From the NCBI GenBank assembly GCA_947168365.1, contig CAMVLO010000068.1, positions 1-19,158 on the forward strand: 19,158 nucleotides of DNA. The letters are read 5' to 3'. The translations under genes and the position numbers were made by a program. This document shows positions 5,658 through 13,279 of the stretch, one piece after another (the stretch's first letter is position 1; the number at the start of each line of letters is the position of its first letter). The stretch comes from UBA3824 sp017541145. GTDB lineage: Bacteria; Bacteroidota; Bacteroidia; Bacteroidales; UBA3824. A model generated the notes under the pieces. That model had not been told where the DNA came from and did not search any database. It saw only the letters and a program-made list of their open reading frames with translations.

Positions 5658-7661
5658 CTAAATTCTTATACCTGCTACACAGATATCATCGCGTTGAGGT
5701 TCGCCTTCAGCCCATTCGTTTACTTTGCTGAGGATGAATTCTTCTTGTGTGAGTATATCGAGTTTAGCTGCTTGGTCTATAATTTCGGTGAAACGTTGTC
5801 TGCCGAGAGATCTGCGTGTTGAGTTGTTTTGGTCAATTATTCCGTCCGACGAGAAATAGATATAGTCGCCGTGTTTGAGGTTGATTTCAACGTTTTCAAA
5901 TTCGTAGTTCTCTTGGGTTGGCAATATTCCTCCGATTGATCGTTTTGAACCTCTTACCATTGTGGTTGTGTTGTTGGAATGATAGAAGAAATAAGATTTG
6001 GCACCGGCTGCTACAATTTCTGCTCCGCTTATGGTAGGAGTGATTTTGCAGATTGTGATATCCAAACCGTCTTTGTTGTTTTCGTTGATATCTTGTTTCA
6101 GCGATTTGCTGATATTGTTTTCCATTGTGGAAAGAATTTCTTTCGGGTCGGTGATTTTGTCGGTAAGAACAATTTCGTCAAGGGTTTTCATGCTGAGTAC
6201 GCAAAGTAAAGAACCTGAAACTCCGTGTCCTGTACAATCTCCTAAAGCGAAGAAGTATGATTTGTCGAGCTTGTTGAACCAATAGAAATCTCCTGAAACA
6301 AATTCTTTCGGTTTGTAAATGATGAAGTTTTCAAAACATCTTGAAATTTCTATTTTTGACGGCATCAAAGTACGTTGCAAGTCAGAAGCGTTGCGCAGGT
6401 TGCCTTTGAACAAGCTGTTGATACTGTCCGTCATTTGTTTTTCTCTCTTGAGAGTTGTGATATCGGTATCAATAGCGATATATTTGGTAATCAAACCGTT
6501 TTCTATTATAGGTGTGATTGTTCCTTGTATCCAAATATCTGTTCTGTAACCTGTTTTTGCTTTGGTTGTATATTTTTGAGGTGTTTTGGTCTGACTGCAT
6601 AATATAAATGCGTCTTGACATTCTTTCATTTTTGAACATGAGAATATATTGTTGCCGTAAGCGAGGATATATTCGTTCATGGTCATACCGAACAGCTTTT
6701 CAAAACCGCGGTTTACCCATTTGAAAGTTCCGTCGGGATTGAAAACTGATACAGCGTTTGTTGTAGCACCTACTATTGCAGAGAACGGTGCTACAACAAG
6801 AGCTGTATCTTTTGCCGGTTCTTTAGTATCGGCGGTTTTAGTTGCGTTGGAAATTTTTTTGTTTAACTTTCTTTTGTATCTGAATGTGTATCCTACAGAG
6901 ATTAACAACGAACTAATCAATACCAGATGTATTACTTTGTCCAAAGTATTGTTAGCAGGTTCAGAGCTTGGAGTATGATAAAAATCAGTAGCTCTGTGTT
7001 CGATATATTTTTCGTAAATGAATTGAGGAACGGCGCAATAATTATTGCCGATGTATGCGCAAGTGATTGTGTCACACATCGTCATATAATTAGACATGAA
7101 AATATAAGCCGAAGAATCGTTGTTACGTTTTCTATAATACTCAGCCATTCCTCTGAGCGATTCGCAGTAAACTACGTTGCAAAAAGGAGAATCATTGTAT
7201 TGTGGATTGTAATTCTTTATTATATCATCCAAACATTGAAAACCCAATTCGGATTTTCCTGTTCTCATATAGCTCAGTCCGGTTAGAAACTTTACGTATG
7301 TAGCCTGTGTAGACAAATGTGAATAACTTTCGGCATTTCTGAGGTATTCCAAAGCTTTTGGAAAGTCAGAACGGTCAAAATAATATACACCTGCTAAAAC
7401 GTTGATACAATAAATAGTTTTTTCGTCATGTGTAGACGTTGCTTCTTTGGTTAGTTTATCAAATTTTGTATTAGCTTCTTGTATGTCTACTTTTTTTATC
7501 TGATTGCGAACTTTTTCCAATTTATAGAATACAGAGTCCTTTAAATTAACAGTTCTTTTAATTGAACTTAATATTCTACTAGGTTCATCAATCTGATTAG
7601 CTCTTAAATTTGTAAAAAGCAACATCAAACAAATGATAGTACATGTAAGTTTTTTAATCAT
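5658..7661 (-). CDS. TPR-PAS-SpoIIE (PP2C-type) membrane serine phosphatase
   Basis: The 667-residue product starts at ATG 7661, which begins a signal-peptide-like N-terminus (MIKKLTCTIICLMLLFTNL); a longer frame from 7745 would start at the -7 box itself. A helical, TPR-like sensor region covers residues about 70-190, a membrane segment 243-262 (VIHLVLISSLLISVGYTF), a PAS domain about 295-407, a short coiled linker, and a SpoIIE/RsbU-type phosphatase 428-667. Metal-binding aspartates are kept (SGDFYWF D458, GDCTGHG D475, SSDGIID D606, RDDICV D658/659), so it should be active. Such proteins dephosphorylate an anti-sigma antagonist or a related STAS protein in response to a signal. No partner kinase or STAS gene lies in the window. 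Confidence 0.9.
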   Translation of the reverse strand: MIKKLTCTIICLMLLFTNLRANQIDEPSRILSSIKRTVNLKDSVFYKLEKVRNQIKKVDIQEANTKFDKLTKEATSTHDEKTIYCINVLAGVYYFDRSDFPKALEYLRNAESYSHLSTQATYVKFLTGLSYMRTGKSELGFQCLDDIIKNYNPQYNDSPFCNVVYCESLRGMAEYYRKRNNDSSAYIFMSNYMTMCDTITCAYIGNNYCAVPQFIYEKYIEHRATDFYHTPSSEPANNTLDKVIHLVLISSLLISVGYTFRYKRKLNKKISNATKTADTKEPAKDTALVVAPFSAIVGATTNAVSVFNPDGTFKWVNRGFEKLFGMTMNEYILAYGNNIFSCSKMKECQDAFILCSQTKTPQKYTTKAKTGYRTDIWIQGTITPIIENGLITKYIAIDTDITTLKREKQMTDSINSLFKGNLRNASDLQRTLMPSKIEISRCFENFIIYKPKEFVSGDFYWFNKLDKSYFFALGDCTGHGVSGSLLCVLSMKTLDEIVLTDKITDPKEILSTMENNISKSLKQDINENNKDGLDITICKITPTISGAEIVAAGAKSYFFYHSNNTTTMVRGSKRSIGGILPTQENYEFENVEINLKHGDYIYFSSDGIIDQNNSTRRSLGRQRFTEIIDQAAKLDILTQEEFILSKVNEWAEGEPQRDDICVAGIRI

Positions 7662-7672
7662 TGTTGTATAGC

Positions 7673-7688
7673 GATTCCTCTGGGAATC
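7673..7688 (-). promoter_or_regulatory. Small hairpin in the phosphatase leader
   Basis: GATTCC and GGAATC form a perfect 6-bp stem with a 4-base loop, ending 11 bases upstream of ATG 7661 on the minus strand. It could affect ribosome access, but a stem this short may also be chance. Confidence 0.3.
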
Positions 7689-7742
7689 TGAAACATTAAA
7701 TACACGGTAATCTTGTAAATCTGCCACTCTAAAATACAGTTG

Positions 7743-7772
7743 CAAAGGTATTAATTTAAATGGTATCTCAAA
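7743..7772 (-). promoter_or_regulatory. Promoter of the phosphatase-mazG operon
   Basis: Read on the minus strand, TTTG (7772-7769), an 18-base spacer and TACCTTTG (7750-7743) match the Bacteroidota consensus. Transcription would begin near 7735 and give a leader of about 75 bases before ATG 7661. Confidence 0.65.
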
Positions 7773-7973
7773 ATTTTTTTATTTAAAAAGAGTGTTAATT
7801 TTTTATATATTTTCCTTGTGGTAATATATTTTTACTTAATGTTAAATAAAAATATGGCTATTTTTTGTTAAAATTTTTTTTTAGTTCAGAAAAATAAATA
7901 TTAATTTTAACTCGAATATATAGGTGTGAAATTTTTTTATAATTTGTTGTAAATCATTGTAATTGTTTTGACT
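7773..7973. other. AT-rich divergent intergenic region
   Basis: This is a very AT-rich stretch with several A and T runs between the divergent phosphatase and debranching-enzyme genes. It should hold the promoter of the 7974 operon, but no clean TAnnTTTG box with a -33 partner is visible; TATTTTTTG near 7858 is one base too long. No open reading frame or hairpin of note was seen. Confidence 0.4.
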
Positions 7974-9803
7974 ATGAAAGAGCATTTGTACAGAGATTTG
8001 AGTTTTGCACTCAAAAGAGACATCTTAAAAAACAATAATGTGGGAGCTGTGTCTTCTACAACAGTTATTTTATGTAATACAAAATGTTGGCATGGTTTAC
8101 TTTCTGTTTATAATCCGAAGACTAAGGAACAGAAGGTATTGTTGTCGTGTCTTGATGATGCTATCGTAGTCAACAACAAGGTTTTGTATTTGTCAACACG
8201 CAAATATCCCGATGTTTATTTTCCGTTGGGACATCAATATATAAAAAGTGCGACATTCAATCCGATTACTACAATAGAATACGGTACTTCTAAGGTTAAT
8301 CTTACAAAGGAAATGCTTATTGCTTCCAACGAGGAGACTTTGCTTTTGAGGTATACAATCACAAAAGCCGACCAGCCGGTAAAACTTCAGATTCGTCCTA
8401 TTGTAGCATTTCGTGATGCGCTTCAGCTTATAAGAATGGATCGCAGTATTATTACAGGTAACACTCCGATTCACAACGGTATAGCATATCACCCCCGCAA
8501 GGATGAAGATATGCTTTTTATGCAGACATCGCGTCCGTGCGAATTTGTTACCGCACCCGATTGGAATTACAATATTGAGTATCCTCAGGATTTTGCAGAA
8601 GGCAGACCTTATCAGGAAGATTTGTTTATGCCCGGATTTTTTGAGGTAGAACTCAATGAGGGCGACGATATATATTTCTCGGCTTCTACCAAAAATCAGA
8701 ATCCCGATACATTGGCAGATTTCTTCAAGAGCGAAACTCTTACAAGAACGAAGCGTAAATCTTACGATGAGTTTTTACAGTTTTCGGCATCTCAGATGTT
8801 TCGTGAGGTAGACAACGAATGTCAGTTGTTGGAAAAAATTCCGGCTCGAAATTATTTTTCGTATCATCTGTTGGCAGCATTGCCGGGACTTACATTGCCG
8901 AGCGGAAACTACAGTTTGTTTCTGAAAGTTGCAAAATCATACATCAAAAAGATGAAAAACAATGCATTCGGCGATCCGGAGCAACAGAATTACGACCCGG
9001 AATCACCGTTTTGGTTGGTTTGGGCGGTTCAGCAATACGGATATCAAGTAGGAAACTTAAAAGAAGTTTACAAGACATTCGGTTCAACACTTTGTGAAAT
9101 CGTAAGAGCGGGCATGAACAATGCCATTCCCGGACTTACAACCAATGTCAACGGCTTGATAGCAATGGAACGCAGTCACAGAATGAGATATTTTGTAGAC
9201 GTAAATGCGTTGTGGTACAATGCATTGATGTATGTATCGGAACTTTCGATATTCAACGGAGATTCAAATTTCTCCAATTTAACCAACTTATTTGCACGAA
9301 AATTGAAGTTGGCATTTAGTACGAGATTTGTAGATAGAAGTATAAATTACCTTGCTGATAGTATTAACGACGATGGCGACAAAGATTTAGCTTGTCGTCC
9401 GGGACAAATATTAGCTTACGCATTACCGTACACTATAGCTGATATTGATAAGAGCAAAGAAGCATTGAAAGTAATGGAAGAAAAACTTCTTACCAAATGG
9501 GGATTGCGCAAATGTCCTTTGGAATATGGAAGTTATAATCTTGACGGTGAGGGTGATATATATCCGATATATTTAGGTTTTTTGGCAGAATTGTATCTGA
9601 AACTCGACGGAGAAGACGAGGGCATGAAAAAAGCCGAAGCCATCTACAATACATTTAATGATGCCGATCGCATAGCAGTGGAATCACCGAATTTCTACGA
9701 ACGGTTTAATCCTCAAGAGCCGTGTTACGGAAAAGGTTCACCATTGTTTGCCGGTACAATTGCAGCTATAAACAGAATAAAATTATTAATGGATCAGTTT
9801 TAA
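7974..9803 (+). CDS. Glycogen debranching enzyme homologue (GDE/GH133-like), active-site blocks missing
   Basis: The 609-residue product starts at ATG 7974; a TTG two codons earlier is less likely. The N-terminal domain matches the debranching-enzyme N domain (CWHGLLSVYNPKT, VLLSCLDDAIVVNN, FPLGHQYI, FMPGFFEVELNEGDDIYFSA). The C-terminal half is the (alpha/alpha)6 domain with LPGLTL (303-308), SPFWLVWAVQQY (344-355) and NALWYNALMY (411-420). As I recall them, Bacteroides homologues of about 640 residues have AGYPWF...RD before SLPGLTL, a TWM block, and YHQGTAWPW near the end. Here the first is replaced by ARNYFSYHLLAALPGLTL, the second is deleted, and the last reads GEGDIYPIYLGF. The canonical role is hydrolysis of alpha-1,6 branches in glycogen, but this copy is probably not catalytic. 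It heads an operon with the next two genes. Confidence 0.8.
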   Translation: MKEHLYRDLSFALKRDILKNNNVGAVSSTTVILCNTKCWHGLLSVYNPKTKEQKVLLSCLDDAIVVNNKVLYLSTRKYPDVYFPLGHQYIKSATFNPITTIEYGTSKVNLTKEMLIASNEETLLLRYTITKADQPVKLQIRPIVAFRDALQLIRMDRSIITGNTPIHNGIAYHPRKDEDMLFMQTSRPCEFVTAPDWNYNIEYPQDFAEGRPYQEDLFMPGFFEVELNEGDDIYFSASTKNQNPDTLADFFKSETLTRTKRKSYDEFLQFSASQMFREVDNECQLLEKIPARNYFSYHLLAALPGLTLPSGNYSLFLKVAKSYIKKMKNNAFGDPEQQNYDPESPFWLVWAVQQYGYQVGNLKEVYKTFGSTLCEIVRAGMNNAIPGLTTNVNGLIAMERSHRMRYFVDVNALWYNALMYVSELSIFNGDSNFSNLTNLFARKLKLAFSTRFVDRSINYLADSINDDGDKDLACRPGQILAYALPYTIADIDKSKEALKVMEEKLLTKWGLRKCPLEYGSYNLDGEGDIYPIYLGFLAELYLKLDGEDEGMKKAEAIYNTFNDADRIAVESPNFYERFNPQEPCYGKGSPLFAGTIAAINRIKLLMDQF

Positions 9804-9805
9804 TC

Positions 9806-11323
9806 ATGAAAATTCTAATGCTGGGGTGGGAATTTCCCCCGCACATCTCCGGAGGTTTGGGAACTGCGTGTCAAGGAATAGTAAAAGGTCTTGGCAGTCT
9901 GCCTGATACAAAAGTAATTTTTGTAGTACCAAAAGTATTCGGCGACGAAAAAGCTCGGAACGTAACATTCTCCGGTGCTAACAAGTATGTGGAAAAACAT
10001 ACTACTATACTTAATCGCAAAGTAAGGATGATAATGCCGGAAGGCGATGTTTCGCAAGATGGATTTCCGCTCAGTCAGGATAATTGGATTTATGTAGAGA
10101 CGGCAGCCATGTTGCATCCGTATATTTCGGCTGAAGAAATCGAGAAGATTTTAATAAAGAAACACATCGATCCCGAAACCGTAAGATTCAATTCTTCGGG
10201 AAGTCTTGTTGTTACCGACAAAAAAGGTAAAGAGCGGGAATTGAAACTTTCGTTTCAAGATTTTCAGGCGTTGGAAGCAAATTCCGGCAACAATCAGGAA
10301 CCAAAGAAATTTGAGTTCACCGGAAAATATACTTCAAACCTTTATACCGAGACAGGGATGTTTGCAAAAGTAGCTGAAAAAATTGCAGAGAAATTTGATT
10401 TTGACGTAATTCATGCTCACGATTGGCTCACATACGAGGCCGGTATTGCAATAAAAGAGGCAACTAACAAACCTTTGGTGGTGCACGTACATGCTACAGA
10501 ATACGACCGTTCGGGCGGTCATGTAAACCAAAGAGTTTTCGAGATAGAAAAACATGGAATGCAAGAAGCTGACAAAGTAATTACAGTCAGCAATTTAACC
10601 AAAGAAATAGTTGCAGAAAAATACGATATCCCTGAAGAAAAAATTACAACAGTATACAATGCAGTAGATTTTAAATCTACTCCAAAGAAAAAATATAAAA
10701 AAGCCAAAGGAGAAAAAATCGTGACTTTTTTGGGTAGAATAACATACCAAAAAGGTCCGGAGTATTTTTTGAGAGCAGCATACAAAGTCCTGCAAAAAGT
10801 AGAAAACGTAAGATTTGTAATGGCTGGCAACGGTGATATGTACAGAGAAATGATAAGAATGGCTGCACATTTGAAAATCGCAGACAAATTTCATTTCACC
10901 GACTTCCTCGACAAAGAAGAAGTAAAACATCTGTTCTCAATTTCAGACGTTTATGTAATGCCATCGGTATCAGAGCCGTTTGGAATTACGCCATTAGAAG
11001 CTGTAAAAAGCGGAGTTCCCGTAATAATCTCAAATCAATCGGGCGTTTCCGAAATATTGGATAGCGCAGTAAAAGTGGATTATTGGGACGTAAATACTAT
11101 GGCAGATGCAATATACGCGCTTGTAAAATATCCGGCGTTAGGAAAATTTTTCCGACGCATGGCAAAACAACAAGTAAAAGAAATGAAATGGGAAAAATCA
11201 GCAGCCAATCTTAGTGAAATATATCACGAGGTGGTATCGTCGGCAAAAGACGAATGGAAAGATGTTAAGATGAACATCGGGTGCAGTTCTCAGAATAATA
11301 CAAATATCAATATACTAAACTAA
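9806..11323 (+). CDS. Glycogen synthase-like glycosyltransferase (GT4/GT5)
   Basis: The 505-residue product starts at ATG 9806, two bases after the previous stop; upstream in-frame codons belong to that gene. The two-Rossmann GT-B fold is clear: WEFPPHISGGLGTA at the N-terminus, HAHDW (203-207), HVHATEYDRSGG, FLGRITYQKGPEYF and the E-x7-E motif SEPFGITPLE (E390, E398). These keep the nucleotide-sugar and acceptor contacts, so it should transfer glucose to an alpha-glucan. Compared with my memory of the roughly 420-residue Bacteroides homologue, it carries an extra segment of about 70-80 residues (around 110-185, with SGSLVVTDKKGKERELKLSF) and an Asn-rich tail. It lies between two hydrolase homologues that look inactive. 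Confidence 0.88.
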   Translation: MKILMLGWEFPPHISGGLGTACQGIVKGLGSLPDTKVIFVVPKVFGDEKARNVTFSGANKYVEKHTTILNRKVRMIMPEGDVSQDGFPLSQDNWIYVETAAMLHPYISAEEIEKILIKKHIDPETVRFNSSGSLVVTDKKGKERELKLSFQDFQALEANSGNNQEPKKFEFTGKYTSNLYTETGMFAKVAEKIAEKFDFDVIHAHDWLTYEAGIAIKEATNKPLVVHVHATEYDRSGGHVNQRVFEIEKHGMQEADKVITVSNLTKEIVAEKYDIPEEKITTVYNAVDFKSTPKKKYKKAKGEKIVTFLGRITYQKGPEYFLRAAYKVLQKVENVRFVMAGNGDMYREMIRMAAHLKIADKFHFTDFLDKEEVKHLFSISDVYVMPSVSEPFGITPLEAVKSGVPVIISNQSGVSEILDSAVKVDYWDVNTMADAIYALVKYPALGKFFRRMAKQQVKEMKWEKSAANLSEIYHEVVSSAKDEWKDVKMNIGCSSQNNTNINILN

Positions 11324-11334
11324 AAGCTACTAAA

Positions 11335-12627
11335 ATGAAAACTATATGCCTGAACTTTAATTTACATAAATCCGTATTATTAAAAAAATACAGATTTTTT
11401 GATATTGGAAACGACAATAATTATTTCGATAAATTTACTACTGATTTGCAGACCGAAATCGATGCGAAAAGTTACATCATGCCCCTTTTCAAAATGATGG
11501 AACAACTTTCCAACGAGTATAAAGACAAATTCAAGTGCTCTATTACTATGAGCGGTATCGCCATGGAAAATTTTACAAGAGCATTTCCCGAAGGACTGCG
11601 AGTCTTGAGAGAGCTGGCTCAAACCGGAAATTTTGAAATTACGGGAATGCCATATTATCATTCTTTAACTTCGATTACCGACAAAGAAGAGTTAGCAATA
11701 CAGGTAAAAAAACATTCAGACAAAATATACGAACTGTTCGGAGTAACCCCTACAGCATTTAGAAACACCGAACTTATTTACAGCGACGAGATAGGCAGGA
11801 TGTTGTATGATTTAGGGTTTGATACCATATTGACCGAAGGTTGCGGAAAAGCCATAGAACTTTACGGACCTAACGTATTGTATTTCAATCCGACATGCGA
11901 AACTCAAAAAATAATTACACGCAATCAGGATTATTCAAGGATGTTTCAAGACGGACTGAAAAACAACAAATTGTTTACCCCGGAATATTTCGCAGAAAAA
12001 TTTTACGATTTCGAGGAAGAAGACGAAGTAATATATTTAGGTGTTAACTTCAGTAATTTCCACAAAACAGAATATCACAATTCAGAAGTTGAACTTGTAA
12101 AATTCCTGAAATCATTTGTATCCGCAATTGTAGAATTAGGAGAGTTTGTATTTGAAACACCCTCAGGAGTATCAAAAAATCATACCCCGACAGCACCTCT
12201 CAACGTTCCGAGACCAATTTCGGGTATGAATCGTTATCATGATTTAACACCGTGGCGTTCCAACGAATTGCAGGAAGAAGCCATAATGAAAATTACAAGT
12301 TACGCAAAACTCGTAAAAGAAGCAAATTCAGAAGTATTAACAGATATTTGGAGAAATCTGCAATCATCAGATTATTTCTATTACATGTCAACCGATTTCT
12401 TCAACAATCCGACATACGGTTACAAGCCCAACCCGTTTAAATCGCCGTACGAAGCATTTATAAATTACATGAATATCGTATCTGATTTGGAGCGCAGGTT
12501 GAAAGAAAAAATCAAAGAAAAAGAGCGGGAAACACTCACCAACGAAGAAATAAAAGATATAATAAAACATTACGAAAGCGTAATAACAGACCTGAAACAA
12601 AAATTAGACAACCGCACTGATGAATAA
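11335..12627 (+). CDS. GH57 family protein (alpha-amylase-like), acid/base residue altered
   Basis: The 430-residue product starts at ATG 11335, eleven bases after the glycosyltransferase. Family features are MKTICLNF at the start, KKYRFFDIGNDNNYF, GNFEITGMPYYHSL, FRNTELIYSDEIG and a late SPYEAFINYMNIVSD. E146 in RNTELIY fits the GH57 nucleophile position. The usual HQP of region 1 is HKS (11-13), and the region-4 motif I recall as MDYETFG is VNFSNFH, so the acid/base Asp is Asn238. Catalysis is therefore doubtful. The last 60 residues form a charged coiled coil (RRLKEKIKEKERE onward). Family members act on alpha-glucans in the cytoplasm beside the debranching enzyme and the glycosyltransferase. 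Confidence 0.85.
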   Translation: MKTICLNFNLHKSVLLKKYRFFDIGNDNNYFDKFTTDLQTEIDAKSYIMPLFKMMEQLSNEYKDKFKCSITMSGIAMENFTRAFPEGLRVLRELAQTGNFEITGMPYYHSLTSITDKEELAIQVKKHSDKIYELFGVTPTAFRNTELIYSDEIGRMLYDLGFDTILTEGCGKAIELYGPNVLYFNPTCETQKIITRNQDYSRMFQDGLKNNKLFTPEYFAEKFYDFEEEDEVIYLGVNFSNFHKTEYHNSEVELVKFLKSFVSAIVELGEFVFETPSGVSKNHTPTAPLNVPRPISGMNRYHDLTPWRSNELQEEAIMKITSYAKLVKEANSEVLTDIWRNLQSSDYFYYMSTDFFNNPTYGYKPNPFKSPYEAFINYMNIVSDLERRLKEKIKEKERETLTNEEIKDIIKHYESVITDLKQKLDNRTDE

Positions 12628-12630
12628 TTA

Positions 12631-12665
12631 TTTAGTGAAAATCTGAAATAAATTATTTATCTTTG
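12631..12665 (+). promoter_or_regulatory. Promoter of the XRE-cupin / acyl-CoA synthetase operon
   Basis: TATCTTTG at 12658-12665 is a good -7 box, 29 bases before ATG 12695. The -33 element is weak (TTTAG at 12631-12635), so basal activity may be low or may need an activator. Confidence 0.55.
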
Positions 12666-12694
12666 CCACCGATAATCATTCAAACAATAGAATT

Positions 12695-13252
12695 ATGATT
12701 TTAAACGAACAAATTAAGCAAATCGCCGAACGTCTGAAAGGATTGAGGGAAGTACTCGACCTTACAATAGACGACGTTGCTCAAAAAACCGGCGTAACAG
12801 CCGATAGCATTCAAAAATTTGAATCCGGCGAGTCTGATATTCCAATGAGTTTTATTTGCGATGTAGCACAAGCATACAATATAGAACCATCTGCCATTAT
12901 CAGCGGCGAAGAGCCCAAAATGAATTCTTATTTCCTTACCCGCAAAGGAAAAGGTGCAAGCATGGAACGTACCAAAGCATACAAGTATCATGCACTTGCA
13001 GCAGGATTCAAAAAAGCATTAATCGAACCATTTGAAGTGCTTATTGATCCGTCACTTACAAGCATGACTCTCAATACTCATGCAGGTCAAGAATTCAATT
13101 ACCTTATCGAAGGTCGAATTAAAATTAGCATCGGTGGCAAAGAATTGATTCTCGAAGAGGGAGACAGTATATATTTTGACGCTACACGTCCGCACGGCAT
13201 GATCGCATTAGACAACAAGCCGGCACGCTTTTTAGCTATCATTACTAAATAA
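12695..13252 (+). CDS. XRE-family regulator with C-terminal cupin domain
   Basis: The 185-residue product starts at ATG 12695. Residues about 8-65 are a helix-turn-helix of the XRE/Cro type (LTIDDVAQKTGVTADSIQKF, then SGESDIPMSFICDVAQAYNI). Residues about 110-185 are a cupin barrel with THAGQEFNYLIEGRI and LEEGDSIYFDATRPHG, whose His and Glu probably bind a metal or small ligand. Such proteins are ligand-sensing regulators of neighbouring metabolic genes. The acyl-CoA synthetase starts 27 bases downstream with no terminator between, so it is the likely target as well as operon partner. An acyl or acyl-CoA compound as ligand is inference. Confidence 0.92.
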   Translation: MILNEQIKQIAERLKGLREVLDLTIDDVAQKTGVTADSIQKFESGESDIPMSFICDVAQAYNIEPSAIISGEEPKMNSYFLTRKGKGASMERTKAYKYHALAAGFKKALIEPFEVLIDPSLTSMTLNTHAGQEFNYLIEGRIKISIGGKELILEEGDSIYFDATRPHGMIALDNKPARFLAIITK

Positions 13253-13279
13253 TTATTTCTTTTTTTATATAAACAAAAA

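Noticed and set aside
6927..7286. Plus-strand open frame of 119 codons opposite the SpoIIE phosphatase gene
   Set aside because: It lies wholly inside a well-supported minus-strand coding region and its translation shows no domain or signal; the same applies to the other antisense frames inside glyS, the acyl-CoA synthetase and the glycosyltransferase genes.
7662..7745. N-terminal extension of the phosphatase gene to 7745
   Set aside because: The extended start falls within the -7 box of the promoter, and the shorter start at 7661 gives a proper signal peptide.
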